From assembly GCA_020060485.1 (NCBI GenBank), contig JAGVAB010000098.1, forward strand, positions 1-5,044: DNA of 5,044 bases. The letters run 5' to 3'. Each line of letters opens with the position of its first letter. The stretch's first letter is position 1. Shown in pieces: positions 1 to 5,044 of the stretch. The notes beneath the pieces are model-generated. The model was given only the letters and a program-made list of their open reading frames with translations. It was not told the DNA's origin and did no database searches. A program made the position numbers and the translations under genes. The stretch comes from Anaerolineales bacterium (GTDB lineage: Bacteria; Chloroflexota; Anaerolineae; Anaerolineales; Anaerolineaceae).

Positions 1-758
1 GCCGTGTGGGGCGGCGTGTCCGAGGGGATGGGGGTGAAGCTCGGCAGGGCAGCCACAGTGGCCGTCAAGCCGGGGATGGCCAGGGTCGCTTCGGGGAATG
101 CCCACAACCAGCCCTGCACTTCGGCGCCATCCATGCGCCGCGCCCGCGGCGCCAGGCCGGGGCCGAGGATGTCGCTGGCTTCACCGGCCAGCATTTCCAC
201 CCGGCCCAGACTGTTCTGCAAACTGCAAAAGCCTTCCAGACAGTTGGCGATCATCCACTGGACATTGGGGGTGTAACTTGCCCGCATGAGCGAACCGCGC
301 ACTGCCGCTAGTCCCAGGGGCGACTCGACTTCCAGTGTGCCGTTGTTGAGCTTGATAAATACGCTGCCCACATCCAGCCAGAGGCGGGTGAAGGGCCCGG
401 CGCTGCCGTCTTGCAGAATGTGCAGGGTGAGTTCCGTTTTTGGCCACAGGCGCACCAGGCTGCCGGATGGCAGTTCCAGCACAGCGTGGCTGTTTTCGAG
501 GGTTTTGATCTGGCTCTTGACCGGCAGGGTGGCGGCGCTTTCTGCTTTGGTGAATTGGGTTTCCCCAGGGCGGCGCACCAGCACATCGCCAGTGATCTCG
601 TTCAGGCGGGCAGAGCCGAGGGCCAGGGCGGCAGATGTCGGCTCTGCCTGCTCACCGGTCAGCCTGTCTGGCAGGAGGCCGCAGCTGCTCAGGCTGAGCG
701 CCATGAGAAGAAGCAAGAGTTTCAAGCCCGGTTTGAGAGTCAGTCTTTTGTGTGTCAT
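1..758 (-). CDS. FecR-domain lipoprotein, 3' end outside window
   Basis: The frame is open from the ATG at 758 to the window edge, giving 252 residues with no stop. The start is supported by AAGGA at 766-770, 7 nt upstream. Residues 1-26 form a lipoprotein signal: Lys/Arg-rich start, Leu-rich core, lipobox LSSC with lipidation Cys26. Residues 52-160 have the FecR pattern: GDVLVRR at 57-63, a hydrophobic strand plus LPSGSLVRLWPKT (96-108), then LDVGSVFIKL (128-137) and VESPLGLAAVRGS (144-156). The family is known from the FecR sensor of iron uptake, but the domain is common in exported proteins of unrelated role. No N-terminal anti-sigma region or inner-membrane helix beyond the signal is seen, so classical sigma-factor signalling is unlikely. 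A Cys pair (173, 178) sits just after the core. From about residue 238 the chain becomes Pro/Thr/Ser-rich, which suggests a linker to a further part off the window. Domain call confident; function unknown. Confidence 0.85.
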   Translation of the reverse strand, partial: MTHKRLTLKPGLKLLLLLMALSLSSCGLLPDRLTGEQAEPTSAALALGSARLNEITGDVLVRRPGETQFTKAESAATLPVKSQIKTLENSHAVLELPSGSLVRLWPKTELTLHILQDGSAGPFTRLWLDVGSVFIKLNNGTLEVESPLGLAAVRGSLMRASYTPNVQWMIANCLEGFCSLQNSLGRVEMLAGEASDILGPGLAPRARRMDGAEVQGWLWAFPEATLAIPGLTATVAALPSFTPIPSDTPPHT

Positions 759-1056
759 ATGTTTTTCCTTGGCAGGGTAAATAACGTGAAATCAGGATCA
801 ATGAAATTGCCACTGGAATGTCGCTGCAGACGAGGCGTAGCCGCCTTTTGGCGTCCACCGCCGCAAGCAAAGCAGATTGCTTCGACCCCCAAAGGGGTCT
901 CGCAACGACAATAAATCAAAGTGTTATCACGAACCCTGACGCACGTTAAATGAACATTCCTTTCATGATTATGGCAGAAGCGGGCAGGAATTTCAAGCCG
1001 TTGGGCATGGCGCGCAGCCGCTGAAAAACAGGATGGGATCCCGGCCAAATCCATAT
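759..1056. other. Divergent intergenic spacer with several small hairpins
   Basis: This spacer separates the divergent lipoprotein and peptidase genes. Apart from the palindromic repeat at 865-909, it holds a short stem-loop at 842-853 (CGCC, loop TTTT, GGCG). No convincing reading frame is present: the open frames crossing it on either strand lack a good ribosome site and family resemblance. I could not find a well-spaced promoter for the minus-strand lipoprotein gene; only weak AT-rich matches are visible between 775 and 815. Confidence 0.5.
865..909 (-). repeat. Palindromic repeat, probably a dispersed element
   Basis: On the minus strand the segment reads GTCGTTGCGAG (909-899), then a hairpin, then CGAAGCAATCT (884-874). 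The hairpin pairs 884-889 with 894-899 (GACCCC/GGGGTC, loop CAAA on the plus strand) and is enclosed by the inverted pair TTGC (877-880) / GCAA (902-905). A second stem-loop adjoins it: AAGCAA (865-870) with TTGCTT (877-882), six-base loop, mutually exclusive with the outer pair. From memory, the flanks resemble the 'GTCATTGCGAG ... CGAAGCAATC' palindrome scattered through many bacterial genomes. That it is dispersed in this genome is inferred; only one copy is in view. Confidence 0.5.
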
Positions 1057-1084
1057 TTGACAAAAAAGGGTATACTGGTAAAAA
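1057..1084 (+). promoter_or_regulatory. Candidate promoter of the S41 peptidase gene
   Basis: A perfect -35 box TTGACA lies at 1057-1062. With a 16-nt spacer the best -10 is TAAAAA at 1079-1084 (four of six to consensus), placing transcription start near 1091 and giving a leader of roughly 37 nt. A better-looking TATACT at 1071-1076 is only 8 nt from the -35 box, too close to pair with it, and has no good -35 of its own. Confidence 0.4.
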
Positions 1085-1127
1085 TTGCAACCTGTTGAAA
1101 AATCATCTGTTGAGAAAGGTTCAAACG

Positions 1128-3143
1128 ATGAAGCCAAGAAAAATCGTCCTCGTCCTGAGCATCCTGCTGATCTTCAGCCTGTCTTGCAGTGTGATGAATT
1201 CCGTCCTGAGTCAGGGGGAAGAAACCGCACCGCCTCCGCCTGCGCCCAGCGCCACGCCCCTGATCGCGGCGCCCTCGATTGTGGGCGACACAGGCACGAA
1301 TGAGCCGGTGCTCGTTACCGGTACGATTCCTTTTACCTCGCCCTTCTTTATGGATGGCATTGCTGAGCCCTTTGTCCTGCTGGAAGACCAGACCGGTTTT
1401 GTTTTGCGGGATCTTAATCACCCCTTTGAGATCAGCGGTCAGGCCATTGGGCCGGTGCAACTGGTCAGTGATGGACTGCTGGATTATTCCCTGCCGCTGC
1501 CGGCTGTGCCCCAGGGCAAGCTGAATGATGTGGACCAGAACGGCGTGGAAGACCGCGGGGTGATGATCTTTGCCGTGGCGTACTGGTCCAACACCTGGGG
1601 CGGGCCTTTCCTGGAGGAACGGGATGGCACGGGCTGGTCGACAGCCTATGCTTCCACCACCACCGACTCCAATCGGGATTACGAGATTGATGGCGGACAC
1701 CTGATCATCTGGGCGCCGGATGATCAGCAGAGCTTCCCATCCGGGTTTGGCGCAGACCAGTTGCTTTTCACCGCCGATGATCCCATCCAGCCTGTGCCGG
1801 TTGGGTATAGCATCGTGGACCTTAATGAGGAGCCGTTCCGGGTTTACAAGGAATCTAATCCCCAATTCACCCTGATCGAGGGCGCCGGGGCGGTCAATGA
1901 CTATTCAGCCATGAGCGCCGCCGAGGCTTTTGATGCCATGTTCAACAAGGTCAGGGTGGAATATCCCTTCACCGTTGAGAAGGGTGTGGATTGGGATGCA
2001 TTATATGCTGCCTTTGCGCCGCAGGTGGCTGCTGCCAGAAATGAGTACGATCTTTACCGCGCCCTGCGCGACTTTACCCATGCCATTCCGGATTCACATG
2101 TTGGGTTGACATTTAACCCCCAGGTCTTTTATGAAGAACAGGGCGGCAGTTTTGGCATGGTGCTGGCTGAATTGAGCGATGGCAGGGTGCTGGTCAGCCA
2201 TGTGCTGCCGGGGACACCTGCTGCCAATGCAGGCATTCAAGTGGGTGCCGAGATCCTCACCTGGAACGGACAGCCGGTGCAGACAGCCCTGGATGCCGTG
2301 CAGCCTTATCTGGCGCCTTATTCCACCGAGCACAGCCGCCGGCAGGGACAGTTGATCTTCCTGACCCGCGTACCGGTTGGGCAGACGGCGACCCTGAGCG
2401 TGAAGGATCCGGGCGCGGCTGCCCGCGAAGTGAAGCTGCGTTCCGATCTGGAATATGACTCGCTCTTCGAGGCCCTGGGTTACACCAGTGTTGATCTCAT
2501 GGAACTGCCCGTGGAGGCTTCTGTCCTTGCCTCCGGTCTGGGGTATATCCGCATCTCTACTTTTTCGGATGACTATAACCTGATGGCCCGCTTGTGGGAG
2601 CGGCATATTCAGGCATTGTTGGACAACGAGATTCCCGGCGTAATCCTGGACCTGCGCAACAATGGCGGGGGCAGCGGCGGCCTGGCAATGGACTTTGCCA
2701 GCTATTTCTTTGACCGGGAGATCACGGTTGCCGAGACCCGTTATTACAACGAATTGACCGGGCAGTTTGAGCCCAATGACCACCCGACCAAGCTCCGGCC
2801 TGCTCCATTGTTCTATGAAGGCAAGGTGGCTGTTTTGGTTGGCCCCAATTGCGTCAGCGCCTGCGAATGGTTTTCGAATGCCATGACCCAGAATGGGCGG
2901 GCGATTGTTGTGGGGCATTTCCCCTCCAATGGCGCCGCCGGTGAGGTGGGCCGCGGACAGTACAAGATGCCTTATGACATCAATATGCAATTCCCCACTG
3001 GCCGGCCGTTGACCCCGGATGGCAAGCTGTTGATCGAGGGTGTGGGTGTGGTGCCTTCCATTGTGGTGCCGGTGACCGCCGAGAGCGTTCTGGGCAGTGC
3101 CGACCCCGTGCTGGATGCGGCGGTGCAGGCTTTGACCAAGTAG
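1128..3143 (+). CDS. Exported S41-family (tricorn-like) serine peptidase with PDZ domain
   Basis: The product has 671 residues. ATG at 1128 follows GAGAAAGG (1112-1119) by 8 nt; an in-frame TTG at 1095 would add residues before the signal and lacks such a site. Residues 1-20 are a signal (KPRK, hydrophobic core) ending SLSC, an imperfect lipobox with Ser at -3, so lipidation at Cys20 is only possible. A Pro-rich linker covers 33-44. Residues 56-250 are an unassigned region containing a Ca-loop-like DVDQNGVED (134-142). Residues 263-330 fit the helical S41 N-terminal part and end in DSHVGL (322-327). A PDZ domain spans about 340-430 (GTPAANAGIQVG, 362-373). The S41 core follows: GYIRI (472-476), LDLRNNGGG (507-515), nucleophile Ser577 in SACE, and LLIEGVGVVP (634-643). 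The Lys of CtpA/Prc, expected 25 residues after the Ser, is Gly602; Ser323-His324 and Glu637 instead fit the tricorn-type tetrad. Likely an extracytoplasmic endopeptidase; substrate unknown. Confidence 0.88.
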   Translation: MKPRKIVLVLSILLIFSLSCSVMNSVLSQGEETAPPPPAPSATPLIAAPSIVGDTGTNEPVLVTGTIPFTSPFFMDGIAEPFVLLEDQTGFVLRDLNHPFEISGQAIGPVQLVSDGLLDYSLPLPAVPQGKLNDVDQNGVEDRGVMIFAVAYWSNTWGGPFLEERDGTGWSTAYASTTTDSNRDYEIDGGHLIIWAPDDQQSFPSGFGADQLLFTADDPIQPVPVGYSIVDLNEEPFRVYKESNPQFTLIEGAGAVNDYSAMSAAEAFDAMFNKVRVEYPFTVEKGVDWDALYAAFAPQVAAARNEYDLYRALRDFTHAIPDSHVGLTFNPQVFYEEQGGSFGMVLAELSDGRVLVSHVLPGTPAANAGIQVGAEILTWNGQPVQTALDAVQPYLAPYSTEHSRRQGQLIFLTRVPVGQTATLSVKDPGAAAREVKLRSDLEYDSLFEALGYTSVDLMELPVEASVLASGLGYIRISTFSDDYNLMARLWERHIQALLDNEIPGVILDLRNNGGGSGGLAMDFASYFFDREITVAETRYYNELTGQFEPNDHPTKLRPAPLFYEGKVAVLVGPNCVSACEWFSNAMTQNGRAIVVGHFPSNGAAGEVGRGQYKMPYDINMQFPTGRPLTPDGKLLIEGVGVVPSIVVPVTAESVLGSADPVLDAAVQALTK

Positions 3144-3175
3144 AGCGGCGGGCCTTTCTGCCGAGACAATCAAAC

Positions 3176-3204
3176 ACAACCGCCACGCGCAGCGTGGCGG
3201 TTGT
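3176..3204 (+). terminator. Strong hairpin between convergent genes, possible terminator
   Basis: A perfect 13-bp GC-rich stem pairs 3176-3188 (ACAACCGCCACGC) with 3192-3204, with a three-base loop GCA. It begins 33 nt after the peptidase stop and lies between convergent genes, so it could serve both strands. No real T-run follows on the plus strand (CAATTG); on the minus strand GTGTTTGATTG follows, which is only moderately T-rich. The hairpin is certain; its action as an intrinsic terminator is inferred. Confidence 0.55.
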
Positions 3205-3274
3205 CAATTGACCGAACCGGTTTCTTAACCCCGCAAGCGGAGTGGAGAGAGGTCCATTTCGAATTGGGTCTGGC

Positions 3275-3451
3275 CTAAAAGATCAGCACCAGCAGCCAGA
3301 TCACGCCGCCCAGCACCAATCCAGCCACCAGCAAACCGAACACGGCGCCCAGAATGCCGACGACCAGTCCAATGATGCCGCCAATCAGACCAAACACCAG
3401 ACCAATGATCCCGCCGATCAGCTCAAAGATGAATTTGATCAAACCAAACAT
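3275..3451 (-). CDS. Small glycine-zipper membrane protein, 58 residues
   Basis: ATG at 3451 is preceded by AGGAGGTG (3463-3456), an almost perfect Shine-Dalgarno, and the frame ends with TAG at 3277-3275. The product is nearly all hydrophobic: Lys6 and Glu10 are the only charged residues. Glycines fall at every fourth position in several registers (13, 17, 21, 25; 24, 28, 32; 35, 39; 44, 48), the classic glycine-zipper spacing for close packing of membrane helices. An 11-residue unit occurs twice in tandem (LIGGIIGLVFG at 11-21, LIGGIIGLVVG at 22-32), and a looser third copy follows at 33-44. The length fits two membrane helices. I do not recognise a family. Possible roles include a small oligomeric membrane protein, a pore-former or a stress peptide; none can be chosen from sequence. 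It is the first gene downstream of the receiver remnant and has about 97 nt of its own upstream region. The ribosome site makes a real gene likely. Confidence 0.8.
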   Translation of the reverse strand: MFGLIKFIFELIGGIIGLVFGLIGGIIGLVVGILGAVFGLLVAGLVLGGVIWLLVLIF

Positions 3452-3455
3452 GTTA

Positions 3456-3463
3456 CACCTCCT
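3456..3463 (-). promoter_or_regulatory. Near-consensus ribosome binding site of the 58-residue gene
   Basis: The minus strand reads AGGAGGTG, complementary to the 16S rRNA tail over eight bases, with six bases between the AGGAGG core and the ATG at 3451. It is the strongest such site in the window, fixes the start of a gene too short to be called by length, and predicts high translation. Confidence 0.85.
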
Positions 3464-3480
3464 GTAAATACGGATCCAAT

Positions 3481-3502
3481 ATCACACAGCAAGCACTGTG
3501 AT
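3481..3502 (-). promoter_or_regulatory. Inverted repeat in the leader of the small membrane protein gene
   Basis: ATCACA (3481-3486) and TGTGAT (3497-3502) are exact inverted copies separated by 10 bases. An alternative register pairs CACAG (3485-3489) with CTGTG (3496-3500) around a six-base loop, so the segment could act as an operator or as an mRNA stem-loop. It ends 29 bases before the ATG. No clear promoter is seen; a lone TATACC lies upstream at about 3515-3520 on the minus strand without a good -35 partner. Confidence 0.3.
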
Positions 3503-3547
3503 CTTTTCTATGATGGTATACGTAAAAAGGTCTTCAGGAGTTGCAGC

Positions 3548-3664
3548 TTATTTTCGGGCCGGCGAATAACTGTTCAGCAAGGCATGCATGGTCTGCAGGA
3601 GGTTTTCTGCGGGGTGATCTCTGCTGATAAAACCATTGGCTCCCGTTTGCAGGGCAGTGAATGA
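3548..3664 (-). pseudogene. Remnant of a response-regulator receiver domain, C-terminal end only
   Basis: The minus frame between an in-frame TGA (3667-3665) and TAA (3550-3548) encodes 39 residues beginning TCA (Ser). ALQTGANGFISRDHPAENLL followed by QTMHALLNS matches the end of CheY-like receiver domains: the aGAxGfixK segment of strand beta5, the turn with 'p.e.L', then helix alpha5. The family's conserved Lys in this segment appears replaced by Arg (SRDHP). The beginning of the domain, including the phospho-acceptor Asp, is absent: the preceding 67 bases up to the Cys-rich gene show no related frame. No start codon or ribosome site serves it. A DNA-binding output domain does not follow; the frame ends about ten residues after the domain. 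Best read as the tail of a decayed regulator gene, perhaps a receiver-only one. Confidence 0.55.
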
Positions 3665-3731
3665 TCATTCTTGTTTCGGATTTCCGCATCCCGGATGGAA
3701 CGCACGGAAGGCAACGGCTGCCAGACGGTTG

Positions 3732-4358
3732 TCATTTGCAGCACAAGAACCAAATGGCGGCATCAGAGATGTTGCCGAGCCTGGTTTTGCCCTCCGGGCA
3801 TTTGTCAGGGTACCTGCCCGTTTCTTCGATGCAGGCAGAGCAAGGGATGATATCCGGACATACGTTGCGAATGTCATCGTATTTCTTGTTTTCTTCCTTG
3901 CAGGCCTTGCAGGCAATGCAGGGCGGGCAATTCATCATTCCGGTTTCGATCTCTTTCCGGCAGTCTTCACAGACTTTGCAGTCCGGGCAGAGCCGGTAAC
4001 GTTCCTCTTCATCCTTGAAATCATGCAAGTATTTGTTCTCACATTCTCGACAGGAACCTGAACATTGCGGGCAAGACTCGAGCACAGAATACTGCTCCCG
4101 GCATTCCAGGCAGGGAGCGTAGCACATGAGGCACTCTTCCTGGTAGTCAGTGTATCTGCCTTCACATTCCCGGTATGACGCACAGGTGGGGCATATGTCT
4201 GGATGGTAGAGATCAACCGGCCATGCTGCGCCGCCCTTTTCTTCACATTTGGCAAAGGTGAGCCACTGTGCCTGGCGGTGCAAGTGCAGGAAGGTGAAGA
4301 CAAGAGCGAGGATGAGGAGAATGAAACCAAGGATAAGGATCAATCGTTTTTTATTCAT
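3732..4358 (-). CDS. Membrane-anchored cysteine-repeat protein, unknown function
   Basis: The product has 208 residues. ATG at 4358 is preceded by AAGG five bases upstream; an in-frame ATG at 4388 would add ten residues but lacks such a site and overlaps the likely -10 box. MNKKR and a helix at 6-24 form an uncleaved-looking anchor; by the positive-inside rule the rest lies outside the cytoplasm. The remainder has 26 Cys, most in six tandem modules starting near 56, 76, 96, 124, 144 and 167. Consensus: C-P-x-C-x(2,3)-C-x-x-C-[RKE], then an acidic/basic stretch often with Tyr (for example CPQCSGSCREC 96-106, CPDCKVCEDC 124-133). Modules 1 and 6 each lack one Cys. No CxxCH is present, so c-type haem is excluded. 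Clusters of four Cys could bind Zn or Fe-S, but outside the membrane disulfides are as likely. I do not recognise a family. It ends in a CCK tail. Confidence 0.78.
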   Translation of the reverse strand: MNKKRLILILGFILLILALVFTFLHLHRQAQWLTFAKCEEKGGAAWPVDLYHPDICPTCASYRECEGRYTDYQEECLMCYAPCLECREQYSVLESCPQCSGSCRECENKYLHDFKDEEERYRLCPDCKVCEDCRKEIETGMMNCPPCIACKACKEENKKYDDIRNVCPDIIPCSACIEETGRYPDKCPEGKTRLGNISDAAIWFLCCK

Positions 4359-4383
4359 CTCACCCTTTTTTATTGAACATGAG

Positions 4384-4389
4384 ATCATA
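4384..4389 (-). promoter_or_regulatory. Candidate -10 box of the cysteine-repeat gene
   Basis: The minus strand reads TATGAT, five of six to the -10 consensus, about 25 bases upstream of the chosen ATG at 4358, which would leave a short leader containing the ribosome site. No good -35 box lies 16-18 bases upstream. The box also sits in an inverted pair ATCAT (4384-4388) / ATGAT (4397-4401), which might be an operator. Weak evidence. Confidence 0.3.
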
Positions 4390-4519
4390 TAAAGCCATGA
4401 TATTTCTCTTGTTGCGTGCCAGTAGATCTTTCATCATCGCGAACTTCACGTGATTTGGGGCAGTGAACTGCTTCAAATATCCATGGCTGGCGGCTGGATT
4501 CTGGCTGGTTTACCAGGAT

Positions 4520-4541
4520 GCAGCAACTGTTAGGATGCTGC
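4520..4541 (-). other. Hairpin downstream of the GNAT gene
   Basis: GCAGCA (4520-4525) pairs with TGCTGC (4536-4541) around a 10-base loop, starting 11 bases after the GNAT stop codon. CCAG (4513-4516) and CTGG (4541-4544) can extend the stem with a bulge. No T-run follows on the minus strand (TAAACC), so it is at best a weak terminator or 3'-end structure. The rest of the gap, 4390-4512, has only short GGCTGG repeats (4485, 4492, 4503) and no gene. Confidence 0.3.
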
Positions 4542-4552
4542 TGGCTGCGCTT

Positions 4553-5041
4553 TCAGACTTCTTGTTGCCCAACCGTGCATTCTTCCAAATTTCTCGATAA
4601 GGTAACCATCTGGATGCCGCAATGCGTTGTCCAATGTCTGGAGATGGTGAAACCATGTTTTTCATACAGGGCAATCGCCGGCATATTGCGGGATGCAGTG
4701 GAAACGGTCACCCGGGCGTCCTCCAGAGTATGCAGAACGTGGTGCAGCAGGCGCGAGCCAATCCCCCGTCTGAAAAAATGGGGGTGGACCGCAAATCCGG
4801 CGATATTGGCCATCTTTGTTCCAGTCATCTCGATCTCTGCCGCTGCTACAAGTTGTCCGGTTTGCAGGCAGCCATAGAACGTGGATGAGGCTTCGCAAAT
4901 TTGGCGGGCCGAACGCTGAAGCGGAGGAAATTCGGAAATGCCGATCAGCCCGGCTTCAATGGTATAGGCGGCAAAAAAGATATCCTGAATTTCTCTTGAT
5001 TGTTGCGGGTGTGTGTGTTCGAGTTTCAGAAATTCCAGCAT
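4553..5041 (-). CDS. GNAT-family N-acetyltransferase
   Basis: The product has 162 residues, the normal length for a single GNAT domain, and ends with TGA at 4555-4553. GNAT enzymes move an acetyl group from acetyl-CoA to an amine; they are cytoplasmic. The acetyl-CoA motif A is visible: hydrophobic strand with VHP (85-87), then RRGIGSRLL (91-99), matching the R/Q-x-x-G-x-G/A pyrophosphate loop. Motif B follows as STASRNMPAIALYEKHGF (114-131), with the typical Asn, Ala, Tyr and GF. The N-terminal part has AAYTIEAGLIG and EFPPL (37-41), where the acceptor usually binds. The acceptor cannot be told from sequence. Only three bases lie upstream of the ATG in this window, so the ribosome site is not visible and an earlier start cannot be ruled out. 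It lies 194 bp upstream of the cysteine-repeat gene on the same strand; the gap and a possible separate promoter make co-transcription doubtful. Confidence 0.88.
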   Translation of the reverse strand: MLEFLKLEHTHPQQSREIQDIFFAAYTIEAGLIGISEFPPLQRSARQICEASSTFYGCLQTGQLVAAAEIEMTGTKMANIAGFAVHPHFFRRGIGSRLLHHVLHTLEDARVTVSTASRNMPAIALYEKHGFTISRHWTTHCGIQMVTLSRNLEECTVGQQEV

Positions 5042-5044
5042 GCA

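Noticed and set aside
411..914. A 167-residue plus-strand open frame
   Set aside because: It is opposite the FecR-domain lipoprotein and runs through the palindromic repeat; no domain signature.
1057..1076. TTGACA paired with TATACT as a promoter
   Set aside because: The 8-base spacer is far too short for RNA polymerase; TAAAAA at 16 bases is a more plausible partner.
1095..1127. TTG start extending the peptidase by 11 residues
   Set aside because: It would bury the Shine-Dalgarno GAGAAAGG inside the gene and put extra polar residues before a well-formed signal sequence.
993..1865. A 290-residue minus-strand open frame
   Set aside because: Antisense to the 5' half of the peptidase gene and extending into its promoter region; low-complexity Arg/Gly-rich segments and no family resemblance.
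2094..3179. A 361-residue minus-strand open frame
   Set aside because: It lies opposite the peptidase core, which has clear S41 and PDZ motifs; the antisense product resembles no family.
3242..3664. A 140-residue plus-strand open frame rich in Gln, His and Asp
   Set aside because: It is antisense to the glycine-zipper gene; its polar composition is the mirror of hydrophobic codons on the other strand, and it has no convincing ribosome site.
3732..4358. Multihaem cytochrome
   Set aside because: Although Cys pairs are abundant, none is followed by His in a CxxCH motif.
4359..4388. Upstream ATG start for the cysteine-repeat protein
   Set aside because: No ribosome site precedes it, it overlaps the TATGAT box, and the ATG at 4358 has a well-spaced AAGG and gives a compact MNKKR signal-anchor.
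4407..4421. TGGCACG as the -24 half of a sigma-54 promoter on the minus strand
   Set aside because: The matching GC of the -12 element is absent at the required spacing.

Overview
The window reads as chromosomal DNA from a moderately GC-rich bacterium. Three things suggest Chloroflexota, probably class Anaerolineae: a lipoprotein with a FecR-type domain that runs into a Pro/Thr-rich tail, an exported S41 peptidase with a Pro-rich linker and a large unassigned N-terminal region, and ATG starts behind good Shine-Dalgarno sites. This assignment comes from protein style only; no rRNA or marker gene is present.

Layout. A FecR-domain lipoprotein (1-758, minus strand, cut off at the window edge) is divergent from an exported S41 peptidase (1128-3143, plus). 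Their shared 369-bp spacer holds a palindromic repeat (865-909) that looks like a dispersed element, and a likely promoter for the peptidase (1057-1084). A 13-bp perfect hairpin (3176-3204) follows the peptidase in a convergent gap. All the remaining genes are on the minus strand. In transcription order they are: a GNAT acetyltransferase (5041-4553), a membrane-anchored cysteine-repeat protein (4358-3732), a 39-residue remnant of a response-regulator receiver domain (3664-3548), and a 58-residue glycine-zipper membrane peptide (3451-3275) behind a near-perfect ribosome binding site.

How the genes relate. Four of the five intact or partial genes encode envelope proteins: two exported proteins with lipoprotein-like signals, one anchored Cys-rich protein and one very hydrophobic small protein. 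The GNAT enzyme is cytoplasmic. Gaps of about 100-370 bp with their own signals argue against one operon, and I see no joint pathway. The least explained pieces are the Cys-repeat protein and the glycine-zipper peptide; neither matches a family I can name. The peptidase is recognisable, but its visible active-site residues fit the tricorn-like Ser-His-Ser-Glu arrangement and not the Ser-Lys dyad of CtpA/Prc. I found no tRNA, rRNA, CRISPR array, transposase or complete insertion sequence.
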